From Streptomyces brasiliensis (GTDB taxonomy: Bacteria; Actinomycetota; Actinomycetes; Streptomycetales; Streptomycetaceae), in assembly GCF_014647875.1 (NCBI RefSeq), contig NZ_BMQA01000001.1, positions 434,001-498,000 of the forward strand: a stretch of 64,000 nucleotides of DNA, in the 5' to 3' direction. A program made the position numbers and the translations under genes. Under the pieces are notes generated by a model. That model was not told the origin of the DNA, ran no database searches, and was given only the letters and a program-made list of their open reading frames with translations. The number at the start of each line of letters is the position of its first letter. Positions within the stretch are counted from its first letter, which is position 1. Below are positions 49,179 through 57,199 of the stretch, piece after piece.

Positions 49179-49640
49179 TCAGTCCACGAGCCACTTCCCG
49201 TCGCGCATCAGGTCGCGCCCCTCGAGTTCGCCGGCCTCCCGCCAGGCCTGGATACGCCGGGGCCTGATCCGGAAGTACATGTACTCGGTGGTCAGCCGGC
49301 GCGGGTCGAAGCCGGTCTCCGCCGCGAAGCGGTCGGCCTCGGACTCGGGCAGGGCGGCGAGGGTCAGCGGCTCCACGTCGCCGTCGACCATGATCACGTC
49401 ACGGGTGGGCCCGATGCCGAGGCGCGCGATGCGGGTCGCCGTGAGGTTGCGGCCGGTGGGGCTCGCGGCGGGCGTGGCGAGCAGCAGGGTCGAACCGTCC
49501 CAGACGAAGGACAGCGGTACGAGGTAGGGCACTCCCCCGTCGGCCGCCGCGGTGGCGACCCAGACGTCCACGTCGTCCTCGAGACGGTGGAGGGTGTCCT
49601 TTTTCCGTTGTCCGGCGGTGCGGGCGGGCGGCTGATTCAT
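49179..49640 (-). CDS. Pyridoxamine 5'-phosphate oxidase-like (split barrel) flavin/F420 protein
   Basis: The protein has 153 aa, start ATG 49640 with AGGAGG upstream. Typical segments: KDTLHRLEDDVDVWVATAAADGGVPYLVPLSFVWDGSTLLLATPAASPTGRNL and YMYFRIRPRRIQAWREAGELEGRDLMRDGKWL. Dimeric FMN- or F420-binding split barrel. The reaction is unknown; family members reduce or bind heme degradation products, or act on F420 substrates. It is convergent with the Ddn-like gene and upstream of its start lies the right end of the TnpB element, so its promoter region directly borders an insertion. Confidence 0.88.
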   Translation of the reverse strand: MNQPPARTAGQRKKDTLHRLEDDVDVWVATAAADGGVPYLVPLSFVWDGSTLLLATPAASPTGRNLTATRIARLGIGPTRDVIMVDGDVEPLTLAALPESEADRFAAETGFDPRRLTTEYMYFRIRPRRIQAWREAGELEGRDLMRDGKWLVD

Positions 49641-49680
49641 CGTCGTACGGCCTCCTCGTGTCGTGAGTGGTGTCGCGAGT

Positions 49681-49830
49681 TTGACTTCCTCCCCGCCTAA
49701 GGGCGGGGGATTCCAGCGGTCGCCCGCTGGGTTTCCTGCTTCACCGACGACCGCCCCGTCCGGGAGGACTCCCGTTGAGGTCTTACACCGTCTCCACAGG
49801 CAGACGCCGCCAGCCCGGCGGCCAGGATGT
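49681..49830 (-). ncRNA. Predicted omegaRNA (TnpB guide RNA scaffold) at the right end
   Basis: TnpB guide RNAs overlap the 3' end of tnpB and finish at the right end, where the guide is the flanking DNA. Here the tnpB stop (49697-49699) lies inside the right-end hairpin, a layout expected of this class. The predicted guide begins in minus-strand sense with ACTCGCGACACCACTC, immediately beyond GTCAA at 49681. The 5' limit of the RNA is a guess. Confidence 0.4.
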
Positions 49831-50905
49831 TGCGTGCCGCGTTCACGTCGCGGTCATGCACGGCGCCGCAGTCGCACGTCCACTCACGGACGTTCAGCGG
49901 CAGTTTCTCGCGGACTGTTCCGCAGGTTCCGCACAGCTTCGAGCTGGGGAACCAGCGGTCGATCACGACGAGTTCGCGCCCGTACCAGGCGCACTTGTAC
50001 TCCAGCATCGACCGGAGTTGCGTCCACGACGCGTCGGAGATGGCGCGTGCGAGCTTGCCGTTCTTCAGCAGGTTGCGGACGGTCAGGTCCTCGATCACGA
50101 CCGTTTGGTTCTCACGGACGAGACGGGTCGACAGCTTGTGCAGGAAGTCGCGGCGCCGGTCGGCGATCCGCGCGTGGACGCGGGCGACCCTGCTCCGGGC
50201 CTTCTCCCGGTTCGCCGAGCCTTTCGCCTTCCGCGACAGCTCCCGCTGCGCGCGGGCCAGCCGGGCGCGGTCACGGCGTTCGTGCCGGGGGTTGGCGATC
50301 TTCTCCCCGGTGGACAGGGTCACGAGGGAGGTGATCCCGGCGTCCAGGCCGACCGCGTTCGTGGTGGCCGGGGCCGGGGCGATGGTGTCCTCGCACAGAA
50401 GGGACACGAACCAGCGCCCCGCACTGTCGCGGGACACGGTCACCGTCGTGGGCTGCGTGCCCTCGGGCAGCGGACGCGACCAGCGGATGTCCAGGGGCTG
50501 CGCCATCTTGGCCAGCGTCAGCTGTCCCTCACGCCACGTGAAGGCGCTGCGGGTGTACTCGGCCGACGGGCGGGAGGTCTTCCGGCTCTTGTACCGGGGG
50601 TACTTGGCCCGCTTGGCGAAGAAGTTCCCGAACGCTGTCTGAAGATGGCGCAGCGCCTGCTGGAGCGGCACGGAGGACACCTCAGTAAGAAAGGCAAGTT
50701 CCTCGGTCTTCTTCCACTGCGTCAGCGCGGCGGACGACTGCACGTAGGAGACACGGCGCTGCTCGCCGTACCACGCGCGAGTGCGCTCCTCCAGGGCCTT
50801 GTTGTACACGAGGCGGACGCAGCCGAACGTGCGGGACAGCTCGGCTGCCTGATCGTCCGTGGGGTAAAAGCGGTACTTGAACGCCCGCTTGACCTGCTGC
50901 CTCAT
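49697..50905 (-). CDS. tnpB: TnpB RNA-guided nuclease (IS605 family OrfB)
   Basis: The protein has 402 aa, start ATG 50905. N-terminal KRAFKYRFYPTDDQAAELSRTFGCVRLVYNKAL is the OrfB_IS605 helical domain. RuvC-like nuclease residues: Asp in VGLDAGITS, Glu in VIEDLTV and Asp in HDRDVNAARN. A zinc-ribbon CGTCG / CDCG lies between. All catalytic residues are present, so it may be an active RNA-guided DNA nuclease of the kind ancestral to Cas12. It needs the omegaRNA encoded at its own 3' end. No tnpA; the element is probably maintained by guide-directed cleavage and recombination. Confidence 0.93.
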   Translation of the reverse strand: MRQQVKRAFKYRFYPTDDQAAELSRTFGCVRLVYNKALEERTRAWYGEQRRVSYVQSSAALTQWKKTEELAFLTEVSSVPLQQALRHLQTAFGNFFAKRAKYPRYKSRKTSRPSAEYTRSAFTWREGQLTLAKMAQPLDIRWSRPLPEGTQPTTVTVSRDSAGRWFVSLLCEDTIAPAPATTNAVGLDAGITSLVTLSTGEKIANPRHERRDRARLARAQRELSRKAKGSANREKARSRVARVHARIADRRRDFLHKLSTRLVRENQTVVIEDLTVRNLLKNGKLARAISDASWTQLRSMLEYKCAWYGRELVVIDRWFPSSKLCGTCGTVREKLPLNVREWTCDCGAVHDRDVNAARNILAAGLAASACGDGVRPQRESSRTGRSSVKQETQRATAGIPRP

Positions 50906-51351
50906 GCCTTACACTCTATCAGTTTCCGTGTGAGCAACAGGTGTTGGCCGGTAGCCGGTAGACGCCGGTCCGCTCTGGCGGCGAACCGGCTTCCCCTGCC
51001 CTGCTCCGCAGGAGCTCCGTTTCCTCCCCGGCCTGAAGGCCGGCATATCCACGAAGGAAAGACCCGATGACGTCCGCACGGCGTCCGGTGTGGCCGCCGG
51101 CGTGCTCCGCAGGTGAACGTGCCGGGTGCCCGGCCCGGAGAGCGAGTGAGTGTACGCGTCTCACGGGGCCTCAGCAGTAACACACATCACGAGCGGGTCA
51201 CGGTGTAGATCATTTAGGCTCGGGGCAGCCTCGTAATGCTTCTGGTCTCAACTTTCCTGCCATGAAGCGCAGTTCGAGTGCCCAGGCGGCGAACGGGCCG
51301 CCCGCTCGCAGGGCCGGGGGACTCTGCGTTCCGTCTCCCGAAAGGACACGC

Positions 51352-52383
51352 ATGCCTCAGGACGTCAGGTTCGACCTGCCCTTCGAGACCCCCGTCAGCG
51401 AGCATCTGGAGTACGCGCGGGCGCGTCATCTGCGCTGGATCTGGGACATGGGTCTGGTACGCAGTCAGGCCGGGTTCGAGGAGTACAAGTCCTGGGACCT
51501 GCCGCAGGCCGCCGCCCGCACCTACCCGTACGCCTCGGCGGACGACATGGTCGTCCTGATGAACTGGTTCTCACTCGCCTTCCTGTTCGACGACCAGTTC
51601 GACGCCAACCAGCCGGACCGCGCCGACCGGATCGCGGAAGTGGCGCGCGAGCTGATCGTGACACCGCTGCGCCCGGCGGGCAGCCGTCCCCGGGTGGTGT
51701 GCCCCATCACCCTGGCCTGGGCGGAGGTCTGGGAACGGCTTTCGGATGGCATGTCCCTGACCTGGCAGTCGCGCTTCGCGGCCTCCTGGGGGCGGTTCCT
51801 GGTCGCGCACTGCGAGGAGGTCGACCTGGCGGCCCGTGGGCTGGCCGGGACGCTGGGGCTCGACGAGTACGCCGCCTTCCGCCGCCGTACCGTCGGCATC
51901 CACCACAGCATCGACGCGGGCGAGCGCAGCCGCCGCTTCGAGGTGCCCGCGCAGGTTCAGGCGCATCCCCTGATGGAACGGATGCGTGATCTGGCCGCCG
52001 ACACCATCGGGTTCATGAACGACATCCATTCCTTCGAGCGCGAGCGGCGCCGGGGCGACGGCCACAACCTCATATGCGTCCTGCAGCGAGAGCAGCGCGG
52101 CTCCTGGCAGGAGGCCGCCGACGAGGCGTACCGGATGACGACCGACTGCCTGGAGGAGTACGTCGCACTCGAGGTCCAAGTCCATGGGATGTGCGAGGAG
52201 CTGGGCCTCGGCGAGGGCGAGCGGGCCCAGGTGGCCATGGGGGTGGAGGCCATCCGGCACTGGATCAACGGCAACTACGAGTGGGCGCTGACCACCGGCC
52301 GCTACGCGGCGGCCAAGGAGGGTCCGGCGGCCACCGCCGAACTGGCCGGGCGGGGCTCGGTGGACGACCTGCTCGCGGTGTGA
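51352..52383 (+). CDS. Class I terpene synthase
   Basis: The protein has 343 aa, start ATG 51352 with AAAGGA upstream. Metal-binding motifs: DDQFD (aspartate-rich, DDxxD) in FLFDDQFDANQPD, and NDIHSFERE (NSE/DTE) in DTIGFMNDIHSFERERRRGD. Other matches: SWGRFLVAHCEEVDL, RTVGIHHSID. It cyclises a prenyl diphosphate, probably farnesyl or geranylgeranyl, using Mg2+. The product cannot be told from sequence. It is convergent with a conservon whose last gene is a P450; the P450 could modify the terpene, but its own motifs are unusual (see P450 at 52466). Confidence 0.93.
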   Translation: MPQDVRFDLPFETPVSEHLEYARARHLRWIWDMGLVRSQAGFEEYKSWDLPQAAARTYPYASADDMVVLMNWFSLAFLFDDQFDANQPDRADRIAEVARELIVTPLRPAGSRPRVVCPITLAWAEVWERLSDGMSLTWQSRFAASWGRFLVAHCEEVDLAARGLAGTLGLDEYAAFRRRTVGIHHSIDAGERSRRFEVPAQVQAHPLMERMRDLAADTIGFMNDIHSFERERRRGDGHNLICVLQREQRGSWQEAADEAYRMTTDCLEEYVALEVQVHGMCEELGLGEGERAQVAMGVEAIRHWINGNYEWALTTGRYAAAKEGPAATAELAGRGSVDDLLAV

Positions 52384-52465
52384 GACCGGCCGTCCGGAAC
52401 CGGCCCGTGTGAACCCGGGCCGTGGGGGCCGCCGTTCGGCAGGACAGCGGCCCTCATGGTTCCTC

Positions 52466-53713
52466 TCACGCCGCGAACTCGACCGGCAGGCTGTCCAGTC
52501 GGGACTCCCAGGTGGAGGCCGTCGAGGTGAGTTCCTCCGGGGGGACCGCGAGGCGCAGTCCCGGCAGGCGGTGCAGCAGGACGTCCACGGCCGTCTCGAT
52601 GATGGCCTGGCCCAGGTTCTGCCCCGGGCACTCGTGCGGTCCGGCGCTGAACGCCAGATGGGACTGGTTGCCGGCGACCGAGACCTCGGTGTCCGGTCTG
52701 ACCTCCGGGTCCGCGTTGCCGGCCGCGAGGCCGAGGACCATCAGGTCGCCCTCCTTGATCGGGCAGCCGCCGAGATCCAGGTCGGAGGTGGCGAACCGGC
52801 CCGGCAGCACCGCGAGCGGCGGGGTGTCCCACATGACCTCCTCCACCACGGAGGAGAGGTTGAGCTGCCCGCTGACCAGCCCGGAGCGCAGGGCGGGATC
52901 GGTGAGGACCAGATGCAGGGCCCGGGCCAGCAGGTTGCTGGTCATGGTGTGTCCCGTGATCAGCACCAGGCGCAGGTGGTTGACGAGTTCGTCCTCGTCG
53001 AGGCCGGCATGGTGCTCGATCAGCCCACTGGCGAAGTCCGAGCCCGGTTCCGCGCGCTTGCGGGCGGCGAGTTCTCCGAGCACGGCCATGATCTTCTCGT
53101 TGTGCGTGAGCGCGTCCGCGCCGCCCTTCATGACCTGGTGGCTGGACTCGGCCAGGCTGCGCCCCTCGCTCTCGGCGAGCCCGACGACCCGGGTGAGCAC
53201 CAGCATCGGCAGATGGTCGGCGAAGTCCGTCACCAGGTCGGCGCGGCCGGCCTCGGCGAAGGCGTCGATCTGCTTGTTGGCGAAGTGCGTGACGTGCCGG
53301 CGGATGCCGCGTCCGGTCACCCCCTGGAGGTTGTCGGTGACCGCGGCGCGCAGCCTGCGATGCGGTTCGCCGTCCTGGGAGACGCAGTCGGGCCGCCAGC
53401 CCAGCATCTGGATGAGCGGCGAGGTGTCGGCGACCCGCCCCTCCTTCCAGTCCCGCCAGATCCGTGAATCCCGGCTGAACTGCAGCGGGTTGTCCAGCAC
53501 GCGCCGGTTCTCGCGGTAGCCGAGCACCAGCCAGGCCGGGATGTCGCCCTCCAGCAGGATGGGGGCGACGGAGCCGTGCCGCTTGCGCAGCCGCGCGTAG
53601 ATGCCGTGCGGGTCGGTCGCGGACTCGGGGCCGTACAGCCGGGTGACACCGGCGCCGTGTGCGACGGGGCAGCCGCCGCCCGGGGCGTCGTGGTCGTGGG
53701 GCCGGTCGTTCAT
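52466..53713 (-). CDS. CYP157-like cytochrome P450 without the ExxR arginine, last gene of a conservon
   Basis: The protein has 415 aa, start ATG 53713, overlapping the cvnD stop (ATGA). Heme motif FSAGPHECPG is intact. The K-helix reads EEVMW (residues 291-295): Trp at 52829-52831 replaces the invariant Arg of ExxR. The I-helix reads TGHTMTSN (253-260) in place of AGxE/DTT. CYP157 of S. coelicolor, encoded at the end of cvn operons, is known to lack ExxR (for example EQSLW in CYP157C1). Its position as the fifth gene of cvnABCD recalls the rarABCDE locus. Activity is unclear; a regulatory or structural role is possible. Confidence 0.9.
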   Translation of the reverse strand: MNDRPHDHDAPGGGCPVAHGAGVTRLYGPESATDPHGIYARLRKRHGSVAPILLEGDIPAWLVLGYRENRRVLDNPLQFSRDSRIWRDWKEGRVADTSPLIQMLGWRPDCVSQDGEPHRRLRAAVTDNLQGVTGRGIRRHVTHFANKQIDAFAEAGRADLVTDFADHLPMLVLTRVVGLAESEGRSLAESSHQVMKGGADALTHNEKIMAVLGELAARKRAEPGSDFASGLIEHHAGLDEDELVNHLRLVLITGHTMTSNLLARALHLVLTDPALRSGLVSGQLNLSSVVEEVMWDTPPLAVLPGRFATSDLDLGGCPIKEGDLMVLGLAAGNADPEVRPDTEVSVAGNQSHLAFSAGPHECPGQNLGQAIIETAVDVLLHRLPGLRLAVPPEELTSTASTWESRLDSLPVEFAA

Positions 53714-54315
53714 CGGGACTCCAGTGCTACGGCCGAGCGGTCCTGCAGGTGACGTATCAGCGCGACGAGTACGTCACGGCTGGAGGCCCGGTCGCGGGCG
53801 TCGCAGGAGACGACCGGGATGTGCGGGGAGATGTCCAGGGCGTCCCGGATCTCGTCGATCGGATAGTCCTTGGAGTCCGGGAAGACGTTCAGGGCGACGA
53901 CGAACGGGACGTTCTGCCGCTCCATCTCCTCGATCGCCCGGAAGCTGGAGGCCAGCCGGCGGGTGTCCACCAGGACGACCGCGCCGAGCGCGCCCTTGAA
54001 CAGTCCGTTCCACAGGAACCAGAACCGCTCCTGGCCCGGCGTCCCGAACAGGTAGAGCATCAGGCTGTCGTTGATGCTGATCTTGCCGAAGTCCAGGCTG
54101 ACGGTGGTCTCGGCCTTGTCGGCGATGCCGATGAGGTGGTCGGAGCCGACGCTGGCCTGGGTGAGGGTCTCCTCGGTGGTGAGCGGCTTGATGTCGCTGA
54201 CGGAGCGGACCATGGTGGTCTTCCCGGTGCCGAACCCGCCGGCGATCATCACCTTCACCGACCGGGCACTCCCTGCAGTCGGCTGTCCGGATCGGTCAAA
54301 GCCTTTCAAGTCCAC
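53710..54315 (-). CDS. cvnD: Conservon GTPase CvnD
   Basis: The protein has 201 aa. GTG 54315 lies six bases after AGGAGG and 20 bases inside cvnC. P-loop GGFGTGKTT (residues ~22-30), switch/G3-like FGTPGQERFWFLWNGL, G4-like NVFPDSK and GTPase core of the MglA/Ras-like conservon type. It is a small cytosolic GTPase that associates with CvnA-C at the membrane. It couples to the downstream P450 through an ATGA overlap. Start choice is firm because the upstream extension has no ribosome site and belongs to cvnC. Confidence 0.93.
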   Translation of the reverse strand: MDLKGFDRSGQPTAGSARSVKVMIAGGFGTGKTTMVRSVSDIKPLTTEETLTQASVGSDHLIGIADKAETTVSLDFGKISINDSLMLYLFGTPGQERFWFLWNGLFKGALGAVVLVDTRRLASSFRAIEEMERQNVPFVVALNVFPDSKDYPIDEIRDALDISPHIPVVSCDARDRASSRDVLVALIRHLQDRSAVALESR

Positions 54316-54706
54316 TGAGTACCTCCTGAAGGAGCGCGAGGTCGGGCCCGCGCCCGGCGTCGTGCGCCGGGATGGGGTCACGGGCTTCGACGCGGCCTGC
54401 GTCCAGCAGATCGGCCAGCAGCACCGCGAGAATGTTGAAGGGCAATCCGAGGTGGGCGCCGAGTTCGGCCACCGACAGCGGATCGCGGCAACGCCGGAGA
54501 ATCTCCTCGTGCTCGTGCTGCATGCCCGGTACGGGGGCGGTGCGGGAGACGATGAGGGTCGCCACGTCGAGGCTCGACGCCGCCCCGCCCGGTCCGCTGC
54601 GCCCACCGGTGAGGACGTAGTAGCGCTCGAGACCTTGGGGGTCCCCCCTGCTCGAGCGAAGCCGAGAGCCTGGGGGAGGGTCCGTGGGCCGGCGGGGAGC
54701 ACTCAT
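54296..54706 (-). CDS. cvnC: Conservon DUF742 protein CvnC
   Basis: The protein has 136 aa, start ATG 54706, overlapping the cvnB stop. DUF742 core: YVLTGGRSGPGGAASSLDVATLIVS, EILRRCRDPLSVAELGAHLGLPFNILAVLLADLLDAGRVEARDPI, a winged-helix-like arrangement. DUF742 proteins bridge CvnB and CvnD in the conservon complex. Oddity: residues ~10-25 are encoded by a palindromic repeat (54634-54678) inserted in frame, lengthening the N-terminus by a Pro/Arg/Ser-rich stretch. The last 20 bases overlap cvnD. Confidence 0.92.
   Translation of the reverse strand: MSAPRRPTDPPPGSRLRSSRGDPQGLERYYVLTGGRSGPGGAASSLDVATLIVSRTAPVPGMQHEHEEILRRCRDPLSVAELGAHLGLPFNILAVLLADLLDAGRVEARDPIPAHDAGRGPDLALLQEVLSGLERL
54634..54678. 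repeat. Streptomyces-type palindromic repeat inserted in cvnC
   Basis: CTTGGGGGTCCCCCCTGCTC and the continuation CGAAGCCGAGAGCCTGGGGG form an imperfect palindrome. It is the second copy of the repeat seen at 9948-9988. I recall sequences of this kind as scattered elements in Streptomyces genomes; they are usually intergenic. Confidence 0.72.
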
Positions 54707-55113
54707 CCAGAGTGCTCCTCCAGGCGCGGAGTGGTGCCGAGGAGCTCACCCATGCGGCGGGCCATGTCCCTCATCTGATGGCCGAGCAGACCCTGGTCGA
54801 GGCCCTCGCGGGCGAGGACGCCGAGATACGTCTCGACACCCGCGCGGACGACGAACAGATGACCCCCGTCGACCTCGATCATCGCGAGCCTCAACTGGCC
54901 CGCGTACTTGGGGAACTGCTCGGCGACGGGCTGAGCCAGGGCCTGCAGTCCGGCCACCACGGCCGCGAAGCGGTCCACGTCGTCGGGGTCTTCGGCGCCG
55001 AAGGAGGTGATGGCCTTGCCGTCGCTGGAGGCCACGAGGGCGAAGCGGATCTCCGGGATGCTCTCCACCAGATCGCGGAGCGCCCAGCTCACGTCGGTTC
55101 CCTGTTGCGTCAT
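54703..55113 (-). CDS. cvnB: Conservon roadblock/LC7 protein CvnB
   Basis: The protein has 136 aa, start ATG 55113. Roadblock/LC7 fold: LVESIPEIRFALVASSDGKAITSFG, VDRFAAVVAGLQALAQPVAEQF, LRLAMIEVDGGHLFVVRAG. These proteins act as GTPase-activating or scaffold partners for the Ras-like CvnD. It starts five bases after the cvnA stop and overlaps cvnC by ATGA, so translation is coupled through the operon. Confidence 0.94.
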   Translation of the reverse strand: MTQQGTDVSWALRDLVESIPEIRFALVASSDGKAITSFGAEDPDDVDRFAAVVAGLQALAQPVAEQFPKYAGQLRLAMIEVDGGHLFVVRAGVETYLGVLAREGLDQGLLGHQMRDMARRMGELLGTTPRLEEHSG

Positions 55114-55118
55114 GTGGA

Positions 55119-56963
55119 CTAGTCGCTCTCTTCAGTGCGGTGCTCGGTGGACTCACCGGCGTCGGACGTGGCGCCGATCGCGTCGGACGCGCGGTCGCCG
55201 GCCGTGTGCGCTGCGGACTCCTGGGTGCCGTCCTGGCCGTCCGGCGGGGCGGGCGCGGTGGATCCGCGTCCGGCGGTCGCCGGCTCGTGCTCGTCGACGT
55301 GGCGGGCGGGCGGCGGTGCCGTGTCGGTGAGGTCGCGGCCCGCGGTGGCGAAGGCGGCGAGGCCGGTGAAGGACTCGTCCGGCGGTACGGCCGACACGCT
55401 GCCCGTCGCGACCGGTACCGGCTGCGGCAGCCGGTCGTCCTCGCGCCGCTTGCTGCGGCGCCGGGGAAGTCCGCCGGGCGTGGTGTCCACGTCGTCGGCG
55501 CGGTCGGCCTGCGGCTGTGTGGCGGCCGGGCCGTGGGACGGCGCGGGGGCCGGGGCCTCGGGGACCGCGGACGCGGTGGGCGTGGGGGCGGCCGGCAGCG
55601 GGCTGAAGTACTTGTGCGGTACGACGACGACCACCGAGGTGCCGAGCCAGGGCGAGTCGGCGAAGGTGACGCGGATTCCGTAGCGGCGGGCGAGGATGCC
55701 GACGACGCGCAGGCCGATGTTGGCGTCCTCGGAGATGCCGCCGAGGCCGGGTCCGGCCGCGGTGCCCGCGAGGGACTGCTCGGCCTCGCGCTTCTTCTCC
55801 TCGCTCAGTCCCTTGCCGGAGTCCTGGATCTCGATGCCGACACCGTTCGGCACCTCCTTGCCCGAGACCAGCACCGGCTCGGTGGGCGGCGAGTAGCGGG
55901 CCGCGTTGTCCAGGAGGTGCGCGAAGATCAGCGTGAGGTGGTCCACCAGGCCGCCGTCGACGCCGAGTTCGGGCAGGTGTCGTACCTCGATCCGCTGGAA
56001 GTCCTTGATCCGGCCGATGCCGCCGCGCACCACGCTCAGCAGCCGCTGCGGCTCCTGCCACTGGCGTCCGGGCCGGTCCGAGCCGCCCAGCACGCCGATA
56101 CTGGCGGCGAGACAGTCGGCCGGGCCGATCTCCTGGTCGAGTTCCATCAGGCCCTGGGCCACGCCGGGCAGCCGTCCGTGCTCGCCCTGCATGTCGTGCA
56201 GCCGGCCGCGCAGCTTGCTGGTCAGCACGTGGATCCGGTTGCCGATGCTGATCACGGCCTGCTCGGCGGAGGTGGAGCGGTTGAGCTCGTCCTCGACGCC
56301 GATCAGCGAGGTCCGCAGGATCCGGCGCAGATCGGCCTGGACTTCCTGGCCGACCTTCCCGGAGCGGTCCGTGGCGGGCAGCAGGTCGTCGATGCCGTCG
56401 CCGTCCCGCAGCCGCTTCAGCGCCTCGGGCAGCTGCTCGTCGGCGAGCCTGGCGACGGCGTCCCGCTGGTGCGCCAGCTGGTTCTGCCAGACCTCGGCCT
56501 GGTCGGCCAGCTGGGCTTCGTAGGAGGTGGCCTGGTCGGCGATCCGCTCCTCGTACGCCCGGGAGCTGTCGGCGAGTTGGGCGTCGAAGTCCGCCGTCCG
56601 CTCTCTGAGCCGGTCCTCGTGGGCGTCCGCCTGCTCGGTGAGCCGCGCCTCAAGGCCGGCGCGCTCCGCGCCGAACTTCCGCTCCAGACCCGAGACACGC
56701 TGCTGCCACTGCTGCGAGTGCTCGGACTGCGCCGTGTGGAAGCTGCCTTCCACCCGGCGCAGTTGCTTCTGCGAGCGGACCAGGAGCCGGACGCATACGG
56801 CGCTCGCGGCCGTCGCTGCGGCACCCGTGACGGCGGCGGTGACGTGCTCCGAGCTCATGAACGTGGCGGCGACCGTCCCGCCGCCCAAGGACAGCGGCAG
56901 CAGCCACCAGCTGTACCAGGCGACAGGGGCCCGCGCCGCCGGTGGCGGAGTGGCGAGTTCCAT
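55119..56963 (-). CDS. cvnA: Conservon sensor-kinase-like protein CvnA
   Basis: The protein has 614 aa. ATG 56963 (MELATPPPAAR) follows GAAGGA by five bases; ATG six bases upstream overlaps it. Two membrane helices near residues 16-33 and 42-62 (PLSLGGGTVAATFM; VTGAAATAASAVCVRLLV). A long coiled coil (~70-200) has repeats of DAQLADxxxxYEERIADQ type. The HATPase_c domain (~330-460) has N-box HLLDNAARYSPP, G1 DSGKGLSEE and G2 IGLRVVGILARRYG. A Pro/Thr/Ser-rich tail of about 120 residues follows. It starts the operon cvnA-B-C-D-P450. It probably senses at the membrane and controls the small GTPase CvnD. Confidence 0.94.
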   Translation of the reverse strand: MELATPPPAARAPVAWYSWWLLPLSLGGGTVAATFMSSEHVTAAVTGAAATAASAVCVRLLVRSQKQLRRVEGSFHTAQSEHSQQWQQRVSGLERKFGAERAGLEARLTEQADAHEDRLRERTADFDAQLADSSRAYEERIADQATSYEAQLADQAEVWQNQLAHQRDAVARLADEQLPEALKRLRDGDGIDDLLPATDRSGKVGQEVQADLRRILRTSLIGVEDELNRSTSAEQAVISIGNRIHVLTSKLRGRLHDMQGEHGRLPGVAQGLMELDQEIGPADCLAASIGVLGGSDRPGRQWQEPQRLLSVVRGGIGRIKDFQRIEVRHLPELGVDGGLVDHLTLIFAHLLDNAARYSPPTEPVLVSGKEVPNGVGIEIQDSGKGLSEEKKREAEQSLAGTAAGPGLGGISEDANIGLRVVGILARRYGIRVTFADSPWLGTSVVVVVPHKYFSPLPAAPTPTASAVPEAPAPAPSHGPAATQPQADRADDVDTTPGGLPRRRSKRREDDRLPQPVPVATGSVSAVPPDESFTGLAAFATAGRDLTDTAPPPARHVDEHEPATAGRGSTAPAPPDGQDGTQESAAHTAGDRASDAIGATSDAGESTEHRTEESD

Positions 56964-57199
56964 CTGCATCCTTCGAACGCAACACAACGGAAGAGGGGGG
57001 TGTGCAAAGGCCGCACTCATGAGTACGCACGGCGAGCCGACTGCATGGCGGTCGCGTCAACTCGCGGTGACGGACTGGAGCCTATCTGGTTCGACCCCGA
57101 AAAGATCAAGCTCGAGCCCTCACGGGCATGAGGGTTCGGCCACTCTCTCCGGGACGAGTCCACACATCGACAAATCCCCTTGCACGCAAGTGGACTTGC

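Larger units (their letters stand above)
49681..51055 (-). mobile_element. IS200/IS605-family-like element carrying only tnpB
   Basis: The right end, at about 49681, contains hairpin CCCCGCC-TAAG-GGCGGGG (49691-49708); the left end at about 51025-51055 contains CCGGCC-TGAA-GGCCGG (51028-51043). Both end hairpins carry a GGGGAGGAA flank in minus-strand sense. No tnpA (Y1 transposase) gene is present, so it is non-autonomous and would need a TnpA elsewhere. The exact boundaries are estimates from the hairpins; no target-site duplication is expected for this family. Confidence 0.72.

Noticed and set aside
53710..54702. A 330-residue CvnD starting at 54702
   Set aside because: The N-terminal third of that frame is out of frame cvnC. 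GTG 54315 has a perfectly spaced AGGAGG and gives the normal CvnD length.
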